This document shows positions 35,101 to 43,561 of a stretch of DNA of 64,000 bases, in pieces; within the stretch, counting starts at the first letter, position 1; every line of letters starts with the position of its first letter. The notes beneath the pieces are model-generated. The model did no database searches. It had not been told where the DNA came from and saw only the letters and a list, made by a program, of their open reading frames with translations. The DNA is from Catonella massiliensis. Its GTDB lineage: Bacteria; Bacillota; Clostridia; Lachnospirales; Lachnospiraceae. A program made the position numbers and the translations under genes. The stretch spans positions 3,055,401 to 3,119,400 of the forward strand of contig NZ_JAEPRJ010000001.1 of assembly GCF_016651435.1 (NCBI RefSeq). The letters run 5' to 3'.

Positions 35101-36878
35101 AACTTTTAGTCAAATTAAAAAATAAGTTTAATGCTCTCCCAATGAATAAGAAGATGCATATCTCGTTTGTGCTTCCGATAGTTCTACTTTTGGGAGTACT
35201 GCTTTTAGGTATGGGTTCTCTTTTTGAAAGTTTATATAAAAAACAAATAAATTACAGCATAGAAAGAGCAAATACACAGGCGGATGCATTTATTAGCAAT
35301 TACCTTAGTAATCTAAGATTTATAGCAGACCAGATTAAGTCTGACAGAGATATAAGAAGTGTCCTTGCAGATAAGAACTTCGGCAATAAGAAGGACTTGG
35401 GAGATAATTATAGGGAGTTCCTTAAGCTTAACTCTGCATTTGGCTCCATTGAGGTTGCTCATCCTAATTTTAAGATAGGAATGTTTTTAAAAGATACGAT
35501 ACTATATTCAAACAATAAACATTTCTTTTATCCGGAATCTGATTTATTTGCACATCCAGGGCCTATAGGTAAAAATTATTATGCCATATTTAAGGTAAAA
35601 GAAAAAAATAATAACTATGAATATCTAAGCTTCATAACTAAATATAACGTACAAAAGACTGACGGAGAGTTAGAAACTTATTCTGTCATGTCGCAGGTTG
35701 ACATTGAGAAGCTAAAAAAGGTGCTTGAAAGTGCAAAGAGCGTGGAAGGTGCCCTTCTCTATCTTGTCGATGAAAAAGGTACTGTACTTGTTCATCCAAA
35801 TAACAGGGCTAATATGGAACTTCCAAATGTAAAGAATTACAAAGCGATGAGTCTGGTTAAGCTTGAGGATGGGGAGTTCTATTATACCAGGAGAATCATG
35901 GATAATGACTGGAAGATAGTAAGCCTTATACCTAAAGTGAAAATAAAGAAACAGAGCAGTATAGTGACTACTATCTATATAGCAGCAACGGTAATTATGA
36001 TTGCAATAGTTTTCACTATTTCTTTTGTGTTTTCTAAGTATTATTCAGGTAAGATATTTGCTCTAAAAAAGAGAGTAAATGATATAACCGAAGGTAATTT
36101 ATCGGTTATAAATGAAGAAGTGGATTCAAGTACAAAGGATGAAATGGATGAGCTTTACAATAACTTTGAATTCATGGTATCGGAAGTTAAGAGGCTTATG
36201 AAAGAGCAGTACAGACTTGGTAAAGATGTGACAAGAGCAGAAATGAGGGCATTACAGGCACAGATTAATCCACATTTCCTATATAACACACTCGACTTAA
36301 TCAACTGGGGAGCACTTGACTACGGGGCTGAATCAGTTGCCAAAATTGCAAGAGATTTGGGGCAGTTTTACAGGCTTAGCTTAAACCATGGAAGTGCCGT
36401 TATAAGTATAGCAGAGGAATTTTTACATGTAGAGTGCTTTATAAGAATTGAAAATGTACATTATGAAGGTGCTATTCATCTTGAGACAGAGGTAGATGAG
36501 GATATAAAAAATTTCGCCTGTCTAAACATACTTCTACAACCATTTGTAGAAAATGCAATAGTACATGGAATAGCTGAGCATTCTGACATCAAAGAGGTAA
36601 ATATAAAGATAACCGCTAACAAGTTAGAGGATGATATAGAGTTTCATATAATTGATGACGGATTGGGAGTAGACAAGGATGAGATAGAAAAGCTTCTTAA
36701 CGAGCGGCCTGTTGGAGGATTTAGAGGCTTTGGCATAAATAACGTAAACTTCAGACTTAAGCTCTGTTATGGAGAAGATTACGGTATACATTATGACAAT
36801 GTAAAGCCTCATGGAACTGACGTAACCATAAGGATAAAAGCACTTACAATAAATGAGCTCGAAGAAGCATTGATGTAG
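35097..36878 (+). CDS. Sensor histidine kinase, YesM type
   Basis: 593 aa. One membrane helix lies near residue 20-45 and another near 300-320, flanking a ~250-residue extracellular Cache-like sensor. A HAMP linker (LKKRVNDITEGNLSVI) and the His_kinase domain with phosphorylated His393 in QINPHFLYNTLD follow. The ATPase domain shows LQPFVENAIVHG and DDGLGVD, and GFGINNVNFRL as the G2 box. ATGA overlap with the regulator gene shows coupled translation. The sensor may contact the neighbouring solute-binding lipoprotein. Confidence 0.93.
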   Translation: MKLLVKLKNKFNALPMNKKMHISFVLPIVLLLGVLLLGMGSLFESLYKKQINYSIERANTQADAFISNYLSNLRFIADQIKSDRDIRSVLADKNFGNKKDLGDNYREFLKLNSAFGSIEVAHPNFKIGMFLKDTILYSNNKHFFYPESDLFAHPGPIGKNYYAIFKVKEKNNNYEYLSFITKYNVQKTDGELETYSVMSQVDIEKLKKVLESAKSVEGALLYLVDEKGTVLVHPNNRANMELPNVKNYKAMSLVKLEDGEFYYTRRIMDNDWKIVSLIPKVKIKKQSSIVTTIYIAATVIMIAIVFTISFVFSKYYSGKIFALKKRVNDITEGNLSVINEEVDSSTKDEMDELYNNFEFMVSEVKRLMKEQYRLGKDVTRAEMRALQAQINPHFLYNTLDLINWGALDYGAESVAKIARDLGQFYRLSLNHGSAVISIAEEFLHVECFIRIENVHYEGAIHLETEVDEDIKNFACLNILLQPFVENAIVHGIAEHSDIKEVNIKITANKLEDDIEFHIIDDGLGVDKDEIEKLLNERPVGGFRGFGINNVNFRLKLCYGEDYGIHYDNVKPHGTDVTIRIKALTINELEEALM

Positions 36879-36884
36879 ATACAC

Positions 36885-36921
36885 AAAAATTTCCCCCTTT
36901 TCTTAAAATCGTCTGTGTAAA
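36885..36921 (+). promoter_or_regulatory. Candidate YesN-type regulator site upstream of the solute-binding gene
   Basis: AAAAATTTCCCCC, then TTTTC, TTAAAAT and GTGTAAAA. A similar arrangement (AAATTTTTCCCC, TATTTC, ATAATTAT, GTGTAAA) occurs before the permease genes at 38620-38657. Shared motif in two promoter-position regions of one regulon suggests a common regulator; inference only. Confidence 0.4.
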
Positions 36922-36999
36922 ATGCGGTAAAAATAAATTAAAATTATACCAACAGTAATCCGCATGAATAACTTTAAGGCGGTAAAAAGGAGGAAAAAA

Positions 37000-38526
37000 A
37001 TGAAAAAAAGATTATTATCTGCTTTTGTTGCATCTTGTCTCATAGCCTGCAGTTTGACGGGCTGTGGAAGTAAGGGTAGTACAGAAAAAGCTTCAACTGC
37101 TGCAAGCACAGCAAAATCAGGGAGTGCTGCAAACCAGTTTGCAGATGAAGTAAACCTTACAATGTATGTTGTAAGTGACAGACCGGCAGGACAGGATTTA
37201 ATAGATGAGAATTTCAACAAGCTTCTAAAGGAGAAGATGAATACAACTCTTACTATTAACTGGATACCTTGGTCTGACTTTGCAAACAAGTATCCGCTTT
37301 TATTCTCCTCAGGAGAAGAGTTTGACATGGCTTATACATCAAACTGGCTTAACTGGACACAGCTTGCAAGAAAAGGTGCTTTTATGAACCTTGATGACCT
37401 CTGGGAGAAGTATGCACCTGATAACTTTAAGGCAACCACTGACAATGCTAAGAAACAGGCAAAGGTAGATGGCCACTACTATGTAATCCCTACCCAGCTC
37501 GCTACTTATAAGGGATATGGACCTATCTACCGTACAAAGTTTGACGATGGCAAGGAATACAAAGAAGAAGTTAAAGACTTTGAAAGCTATGAGAAATACT
37601 TAGACTGGGTAAAAGAGAATGAACCTGGAATACAGCCTTTTGAAGTATATGCAGAAGGAACAGCAGCTGATGATAACTGGATGTACATCAATGGTTTCTG
37701 CAACTCAAAGGGTGCTACAAACGACTTCCTTTTCTTCGACCCTAAGGAAGCAAATCCTAAGCTTTTCACATATTATGAGTACCCTCAGGTAAAGGATTAT
37801 CTTTCCATGATGAAGCGTTGGAATGAAAAAGGCTTCTTCTCAAAGTCAGCCCTGTCTGATACAGACGCAACAAAGACACAGAATGGTGTAGCTGCTACAA
37901 GGCTTCACAACATAGATACTTATGGAGGGTATTATTCAATGCATCCTGAGTGGAATTTTAAATTTGCTGACTTTGTTAAGTATGAGGCACATCTTCCTTA
38001 TACACAGGATGCCCTTGCTATATCCCATACCTCAAAGAACCCTGAGAGAGCCCTGGCATTCTGGAATCTTGTAACTACTGATAGAGAAGTTTACGATGCT
38101 TTCTACTTTGGTGTACTTGGAACAAGCTACGAGCTTGACGACAAGGGACGTTTCACATTGCTTGATACTAACAATTACAATACATCAGCTATGTGGGCTG
38201 TAAGAACCAATGAGCTTCACCGTATGGATGCTAAATACCCTGACTCCTACGAGACACTTCGTAAGGAATGGGAAGAGAAGATAAAGGCTGATGATACAGC
38301 AGAGAAGTTCTCATCTTTTATTATAGATACATCTAAGATTGAGACAGAATATGCAGCCTGCAACAGCGTACATCAGCAGTACTGGTGGCCACTAGAGCTT
38401 GGTTATACCGATATTGACAAGGGTCTTGCTGAGTATGAAGCAAAGATGAAGGCAGCAGGTGTTGACAAGGTTAGAGCTGAAATACAGAGACAGCTTGATG
38501 AATATGTAGCAGGTCTTGGTAAATAA
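37000..38526 (+). CDS. ABC sugar transporter solute-binding lipoprotein (LplA type)
   Basis: 508-residue extracellular binding protein. The start at 37000 follows AAGGAGG; the in-frame ATG at 36964 would put that site inside the gene. A lipobox SLTGC anchors Cys22, followed by a Ser/Ala/Thr linker. DUF3502-like C-terminal pattern and the overall length match LplA-type carbohydrate-binding proteins that work with LplB/LplC permeases. A hairpin separates it from the permeases, so the binding protein can be made in excess. Confidence 0.9.
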   Translation: MKKRLLSAFVASCLIACSLTGCGSKGSTEKASTAASTAKSGSAANQFADEVNLTMYVVSDRPAGQDLIDENFNKLLKEKMNTTLTINWIPWSDFANKYPLLFSSGEEFDMAYTSNWLNWTQLARKGAFMNLDDLWEKYAPDNFKATTDNAKKQAKVDGHYYVIPTQLATYKGYGPIYRTKFDDGKEYKEEVKDFESYEKYLDWVKENEPGIQPFEVYAEGTAADDNWMYINGFCNSKGATNDFLFFDPKEANPKLFTYYEYPQVKDYLSMMKRWNEKGFFSKSALSDTDATKTQNGVAATRLHNIDTYGGYYSMHPEWNFKFADFVKYEAHLPYTQDALAISHTSKNPERALAFWNLVTTDREVYDAFYFGVLGTSYELDDKGRFTLLDTNNYNTSAMWAVRTNELHRMDAKYPDSYETLRKEWEEKIKADDTAEKFSSFIIDTSKIETEYAACNSVHQQYWWPLELGYTDIDKGLAEYEAKMKAAGVDKVRAEIQRQLDEYVAGLGK

Positions 38527-38542
38527 AAATTTATAAAATGAC

Positions 38543-38582
38543 AGGAAAAGTGCAGTCCATTATGGGCTGTGCTTTTTCCTTT
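38543..38582 (+). terminator. Intra-operon terminator/attenuator after the solute-binding gene
   Basis: AGGAAAAGTGCAGTCC pairs with GGGCTGTGCTTTTTCCT (several wobbles) and T-rich DNA follows. It would lower expression of the permeases relative to the binding protein or stabilise the upstream mRNA. Confidence 0.7.
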
Positions 38583-38619
38583 AATAAAGGCACTGATTTT
38601 TAGATGTAATTTAAAACTT

Positions 38620-38657
38620 AAATTTTTCCCCTATTTCATAATTATATAAGTGTAAAC
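38620..38657 (+). promoter_or_regulatory. Candidate YesN-type regulator site upstream of the permease genes
   Basis: Contains AAATTTTTCCCC, TATTTC, ATAATTAT and GTGTAAA, similar in order and spacing to 36885-36921. It sits between the attenuator hairpin and the first permease. Confidence 0.4.
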
Positions 38658-38710
38658 TCATTTGATAAAAAGCTACAATTAAGAAAATGAAATATTATGA
38701 GGAGGCAGCA

Positions 38711-39631
38711 ATGAAAACTAACGGTTTTTTAGCGGAATTTAAGAAGAATAAACCGCTGTTTGTGATGATTTGTCCCGCAGTTATTCTTACTATTGTTATG
38801 GCGTATCTTCCTATGTCAGGACTTGTCTTGGCTTTCAAGAACTATAGGTTTGACCTTGGAGTATTTGGAAGTGATTGGAACGGTATAGAGAACTTTAGAT
38901 ATCTCTTTGAATCAGGCACGGGATGGCTGATTACAAAGAATACCATAGTATATAATCTGGTTAATCTTATAACCTCGCAGCTGCTTGCGATAGCTATAGC
39001 AATCTTCATCTCTGAGATAAACAAAAAGGTATTTAAGAAAGTGTCTCAGTCATTGATTTTCCTGCCTTACTTTATATCCTGGGTAATCGTAGGAACCTTT
39101 GTGTTTGCAATATTTAACTATGAAACAGGCCTGTTAAACAGCATCATAAAAGCCTTTGGAGGAGATCCGGTAAATGTCTATGAAATGCCCGGTATCTGGC
39201 CTGTAATCATAGCCTGCTTTAACTCCTGGAAATGGTGTGGTTACAACTCAGTTATATATATAGCCGCAATAGTTGGTGTAGATGCTGAGATATATGAGGC
39301 TGCATCAGTTGATGGAGCAAATATTTTCCAGAGGATAAGAAATATCACCCTACCATCGATAAGAGCAACAGTTATCACAATGCTTCTTCTAAACGTAGGC
39401 CGTATTCTTCGTGGAGACTTTGAAATGTTTTACCAGATAGTTGGACAAAACGGTCAATTGTTTAATGCAACCGATGTTATTGATACTTATGTATTTCGCT
39501 CCCTCTTACAGAATTCGAACCTGGGGATGAGTGCGGCGGCATCGCTGTATCAGTCAGTACTTTGTTTTGTAATAATTATAATCGTCAATAAGATAGTTAA
39601 AAAGGTTGATGAATCAAATGCTTTATTCTAA
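38711..39631 (+). CDS. ABC sugar transporter permease (LplB type)
   Basis: 306 aa, six membrane helices. Start 38711 follows GAGGAGG; an upstream in-frame ATG (38687) overlaps that site. The coupling EAA loop reads YEAASVDGANIFQRIRNITLP. FKNYRFDLGVFGSDW near the N-terminus is typical of LplB-type permeases for complex oligosaccharides. No ATPase gene is present in the cluster; such systems use a shared MsmX-like ATPase. Confidence 0.92.
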   Translation: MKTNGFLAEFKKNKPLFVMICPAVILTIVMAYLPMSGLVLAFKNYRFDLGVFGSDWNGIENFRYLFESGTGWLITKNTIVYNLVNLITSQLLAIAIAIFISEINKKVFKKVSQSLIFLPYFISWVIVGTFVFAIFNYETGLLNSIIKAFGGDPVNVYEMPGIWPVIIACFNSWKWCGYNSVIYIAAIVGVDAEIYEAASVDGANIFQRIRNITLPSIRATVITMLLLNVGRILRGDFEMFYQIVGQNGQLFNATDVIDTYVFRSLLQNSNLGMSAAASLYQSVLCFVIIIIVNKIVKKVDESNALF

Positions 39632-39642
39632 AGGAGGAAAAT

Positions 39643-40572
39643 ATGGCAGCTAAAAATAAAGACATAGAAAGCAGCGGCTTAGGCTCTAAGGTTAAGCTTA
39701 GCACTTCTTCAAAGTTATTTTATATATTAGCCTATGTATGTGTTGGACTTATGGCTCTCATATGTATAATACCGTTTATAGTGCTGATATCAGGCTCATT
39801 TACATCCGAGAACTATATCAGGACACAGGGATACAGCCTTTTTATCAATGATTTTTCAACCAAGGCCTATGGTCTCATATTCAGGAATCCGGTTACAGTG
39901 TTTCGTGCCTATGGTATATCTATCTTAATAACAGGTGTTGGTACTATCTTAGGTACTTTACTAATCACTATGACAGCCTATGTAATTTGTAGAAAAGATT
40001 TTAAGTACAGAAACCACTTTTCATTTTTCTTTTACTTTACCACCCTTTTTAACGGTGGAATGGTTTCAACCTATATCTTCTACATTCAGTATTTGAAATT
40101 AAAGGACAGTCTTTGGGCTCTCATATTGCCTGGATTATTCAACGTATTTTATCTGCTCATAATGAGGAGCTTTGTAAACACAATACCGCCATCACTTATA
40201 GAAGCATCAAAGATAGATGGTGCAGGGGAGTACAGGATTTTTTTCCAGGTAGTCTTCCCGCTTCTTAAGCCGGGCCTTGCTACTGTAGGACTGTTTATGG
40301 CACTCGGATATTGGAATGACTGGTACAATGCAATGCTTTATATAAACAGCAATACTAAGTTCCCTCTACAGTATATGCTATACAATCTCTTACAGCAGAC
40401 GCAGGCGCTCGCAAGAATAGCCTCGCAGTCCGGCATCAGTGTGGCTGATTTGCCGTCTAACAGTCTTAAGATGGCAATGGCAATAGTTGCAACCGGCCCT
40501 ATACTCCTTGTATATCCTTTTGTACAAAAGTACTTTGTAAAAGGTATTACAGTGGGTTCTGTAAAGGGTTGA
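39643..40572 (+). CDS. ABC sugar transporter permease (LplC type)
   Basis: 309 aa, six membrane helices, partner of the preceding permease (11-base gap, AAAGGAGG). The EAA loop reads IEASKIDGAGEYRIFFQVVFPLLKP. The C-terminal QKYFVKGITVGSVKG is characteristic of the LplC/YtcP branch. Together with the lipoprotein it forms an importer for an unknown beta-linked oligosaccharide. Confidence 0.92.
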   Translation: MAAKNKDIESSGLGSKVKLSTSSKLFYILAYVCVGLMALICIIPFIVLISGSFTSENYIRTQGYSLFINDFSTKAYGLIFRNPVTVFRAYGISILITGVGTILGTLLITMTAYVICRKDFKYRNHFSFFFYFTTLFNGGMVSTYIFYIQYLKLKDSLWALILPGLFNVFYLLIMRSFVNTIPPSLIEASKIDGAGEYRIFFQVVFPLLKPGLATVGLFMALGYWNDWYNAMLYINSNTKFPLQYMLYNLLQQTQALARIASQSGISVADLPSNSLKMAMAIVATGPILLVYPFVQKYFVKGITVGSVKG

Positions 40573-40633
40573 TATTTATAAAGTAAAGATCGTGATACAT
40601 TTAACAAACTAGCAAATATTAGAAAGGTAAAAA

Positions 40634-41809
40634 ATGAATACAAGAATTGATAAAGTAAAAGGTGTAAATTTAGGGAACTGGCTGGTTCTAGAGAAATGGA
40701 TGAGTCCGGAGCTCTTTGCAGGGACTACAGCGGAAGATGAATATTATCTTCCTACACAGCTTCCAAAAGAAGTATATGAAGCAAGAATACGCCAGCACAG
40801 GGCTGAGTATATTTCTGAGAGAGATTTTGTATACATAAAGTCTCTTGGCTTAAATTCAGTAAGGATACCCGTTCCATACTTCATATTTGGTGACAGAGAA
40901 CCATTTATAGGCTGTATTGAAGAGCTTGACAAGGCATTCAACTGGGCAGAGCGATATGGGCTCAGTATTCTTATAGACCTACATACTGCACCTGATAGTC
41001 AGAACGGCTTTGACAATGGCGGAATAAGTGGAGTATGCAAGTGGTCTAGCGAACCCGAAGAGGTTGAATTTGTGCTGACTGTACTTGAAAGGCTTGCACA
41101 CCGCTATGGAGAGAGAAAGGGACTTTGGGGCATCCAGATAATAAATGAACCTGTATCTGAGGATTTGTGGGACATGGTTCAAAAGAGATATCCGCCTGTT
41201 GATAGTAAAAAGGCTGAGGGCTCAGGTCCTGTTACAAGTAAATTTTTACGTGAGTTTTATGTAAAAGCTTATGACAGGCTAAGAAAATACCTCCCTAAGG
41301 AAAAATACGTTGTATTTCACGATGGCTTCCGCCTCAAAGAGTGGAAGGACTTTATGAGGGAGGATAGGTTTGAAAATGTTGTCCTTGATACCCATCAGTA
41401 TCTGATGGTGGCTGAGATGCAGGGAACCGCACAAACTCTTGATTCTTATGTAAAGTATATAAAAGATGTGTATGAAGAGGACGTAAAGGAAATGCAGGAG
41501 TATTTTCCTGTAATCTGCGGAGAGTGGTGCCTTTTTAACTCTCTCGCTTGTGGAAGGGATACAAAGGGCGGTCGGTCTGTATTAAATGGTGAGATGGAAG
41601 ATATAACTAAAGTGCTTAGTGATGAAGAAAAAAAGCATATTTACAAAACTCTTTGTAAGGCACAGCTTGAGGCGTGGAATGGGGGAAGCGGCTATTATTA
41701 CTGGAGCTACAAGTTACTTACAGATACTGTAAATACCAAAGGCTGGGAAGGCTGGGATCCTTGGGATCTTGGCAGAAGTGCAGCCTTTGGGTGGTTTGAA
41801 ACGGAGTAG
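40634..41809 (+). CDS. Glycoside hydrolase family 5, exo-beta-1,3-glucanase-like
   Basis: 391-residue intracellular enzyme (no signal peptide). KGVNLGNWLVLEKWM at the N-terminus resembles fungal and bacterial exo-1,3-beta-glucanases. The acid/base glutamate is in IIQ-like QIINEPVS near residue 178 and the nucleophile in VICGEWCLF near residue 297. LDLHTAPDSQNG-like IDLHTAPDSQNGFDN confirms clan A. Follows the permeases by 60 bases and precedes the GH43 gene by 3 bases. Probable substrate is an imported beta-glucan fragment. Confidence 0.87.
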   Translation: MNTRIDKVKGVNLGNWLVLEKWMSPELFAGTTAEDEYYLPTQLPKEVYEARIRQHRAEYISERDFVYIKSLGLNSVRIPVPYFIFGDREPFIGCIEELDKAFNWAERYGLSILIDLHTAPDSQNGFDNGGISGVCKWSSEPEEVEFVLTVLERLAHRYGERKGLWGIQIINEPVSEDLWDMVQKRYPPVDSKKAEGSGPVTSKFLREFYVKAYDRLRKYLPKEKYVVFHDGFRLKEWKDFMREDRFENVVLDTHQYLMVAEMQGTAQTLDSYVKYIKDVYEEDVKEMQEYFPVICGEWCLFNSLACGRDTKGGRSVLNGEMEDITKVLSDEEKKHIYKTLCKAQLEAWNGGSGYYYWSYKLLTDTVNTKGWEGWDPWDLGRSAAFGWFETE

Positions 41810-41812
41810 ACT

Positions 41813-43447
41813 ATGATAAAGAATCCAATACTTACAGGATTTAACCCGGATCCTTGCATTTGCAGAAAGGGAGATGATTTTTACATAGCAGTATCTTCTT
41901 TTGAATGGTTACCCGGAATCCCCATATATCATTCCAAAGACTTGAAACACTGGGAGTTATACACACATGTATTAACTCTTAATTCGCAGGTTGAACTTAG
42001 GAAGCTTCCATCTGCAAAAGGAGTGTGGGCTCCCTGCCTTACCTACTGCGAGGAAGAGGATAGCTTTTATGTTATCTATGGTGTGATGAACTCTATGAAT
42101 GCCAGATACTTTGATGTAGATAACTACCTTATAAAAGCAAAGGATATAAGAGGTCCTTGGACAGAACCTGTATATCTGCATTCTGCGGGATTTGACGCGT
42201 CTATACTACACGATGATGATGGAAGAAAATACATAGTTTCTCTGGAGTGGGAGACTAGAGACGGTTATGAAAAGCCAGGTGTAATCTGTGTTGCAGAGTA
42301 TGATACTAAGAACAAATGCCTGAAGGAATATCCTAAGCGGGTATACAACGGTGGTACTGATAGAGGCTGTATTGAAGCACCTCACCTTACTAAAAGGGGA
42401 GAGTATTACTATCTAATGTGTGCAGAAGGCGGAACGGGATACAATCACTGTGTTACTATGGCAAGGTCAAAGTCTCCATATGGGCCGTTTGAAAAGGACC
42501 CTATGAATCCCATACTGACCTCATCGCCAAATAATTCAAATGAAAGGGCAGATTGGGATCACCTAAAGCCAAGATACTATAATCCTGAGTCGGCTTTGCA
42601 AAAGTCAGGACATGGTAGTTATGTTAATCTGGATGAAAAAACTGCTTATCTGGTTCATCTATGTGCAAGACCGTTTGTGCCGGAGCTTAGATGTACTCTG
42701 GGGAGAGAAAGTGCGATTCAGAAAATGGTATGGACTGATGATGGCTGGCTTAGAATGGCAGATGGCACTAATCTGGCTAAGATTGAAACAGAGGAAGCAG
42801 ATTTGCCTGCTTTTGATGCAGAGATACTACCGGACAGAGATGATTTTGATGAGACGGTATTAAGAAAGGACTATTATTCCCCAAGAATATTCCCCAGTGA
42901 ATTTACAGACTGCAAAAGCAGGGAAGGCTTTATCAGACTTAGGGGGCAGGAATCTCTATCTTCACTTAATAGAGTGAGCCTCCTTTGCAGAAAACTACCA
43001 TCAGTAGAAGTTGAGGCTTCTGTATGCTTAGATTTTAACCCTGAGATATATCAACATAGTGCCGGCCTGGTGCTTTATTATGACAATATGAATTATATAG
43101 CGCTTAGGAAGTATTATTCAGATACTCTTAAGCAGCCTGCGGTTGCAATTATATCCCTTGAAAATGGTGAAAAGAAAGAACATCTGGACACAAGAACAGC
43201 TGTTGATTGCCGTATGCTTAGATTTGAACTAATCGTATCGGGCAGAGAAAGCTATTTCAAATGGGGATATGAGGGCGAGGATACCAAGCCTATTGGACCT
43301 GTTTTTGCTACGGATAAGCTTTCGGATGAATATTGCAAATACGGTGAGTTTACGGGCACGATGGTAGGTATATTCGCAGTAGACAGTATGTTTCACAAGA
43401 AGGAAGCTGATTTTGATTATTTTAGTGTAACTAATAAAGAAGAATAA
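41813..43447 (+). CDS. Glycoside hydrolase family 43 (beta-xylosidase/arabinosidase type)
   Basis: 544 aa, intracellular. The five-bladed propeller carries the three acidic residues: Asp in FNPDPC (near 14), Asp in GFDASI (near 127) and Glu in GCIEAPH (near 187). The C-terminal ~200 residues (SSLNRVSLLCRKLPSVEVEA onwards) form the beta-sandwich found in GH43 beta-xylosidases. Almost no gap from the GH5 gene, so it is co-translated. Suggests arabinoxylan-like or mixed substrates. Confidence 0.9.
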   Translation: MIKNPILTGFNPDPCICRKGDDFYIAVSSFEWLPGIPIYHSKDLKHWELYTHVLTLNSQVELRKLPSAKGVWAPCLTYCEEEDSFYVIYGVMNSMNARYFDVDNYLIKAKDIRGPWTEPVYLHSAGFDASILHDDDGRKYIVSLEWETRDGYEKPGVICVAEYDTKNKCLKEYPKRVYNGGTDRGCIEAPHLTKRGEYYYLMCAEGGTGYNHCVTMARSKSPYGPFEKDPMNPILTSSPNNSNERADWDHLKPRYYNPESALQKSGHGSYVNLDEKTAYLVHLCARPFVPELRCTLGRESAIQKMVWTDDGWLRMADGTNLAKIETEEADLPAFDAEILPDRDDFDETVLRKDYYSPRIFPSEFTDCKSREGFIRLRGQESLSSLNRVSLLCRKLPSVEVEASVCLDFNPEIYQHSAGLVLYYDNMNYIALRKYYSDTLKQPAVAIISLENGEKKEHLDTRTAVDCRMLRFELIVSGRESYFKWGYEGEDTKPIGPVFATDKLSDEYCKYGEFTGTMVGIFAVDSMFHKKEADFDYFSVTNKEE

Positions 43448-43481
43448 AGCTATGGTTTAAGTCCAACCTGAACCTCAAAAG

Positions 43482-43540
43482 CATCTGTAGCAGTGTAATT
43501 TCATACATTTTGAGTTATACTGTCTACAGATGTTTTGTTT
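43482..43540 (+). terminator. Terminator-like hairpin before the GH42 gene
   Basis: A 17-bp stem (CATCTGTAG-CAGTGTAA with TTATACTG-T-CTACAGATG, one bulge) is followed by TTTTGTTT. Only 21 bases separate it from the GH42 start, so GH42 expression may depend on read-through. Confidence 0.7.
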
Positions 43541-43561
43541 AACCTGATAAGGAGAACGATA

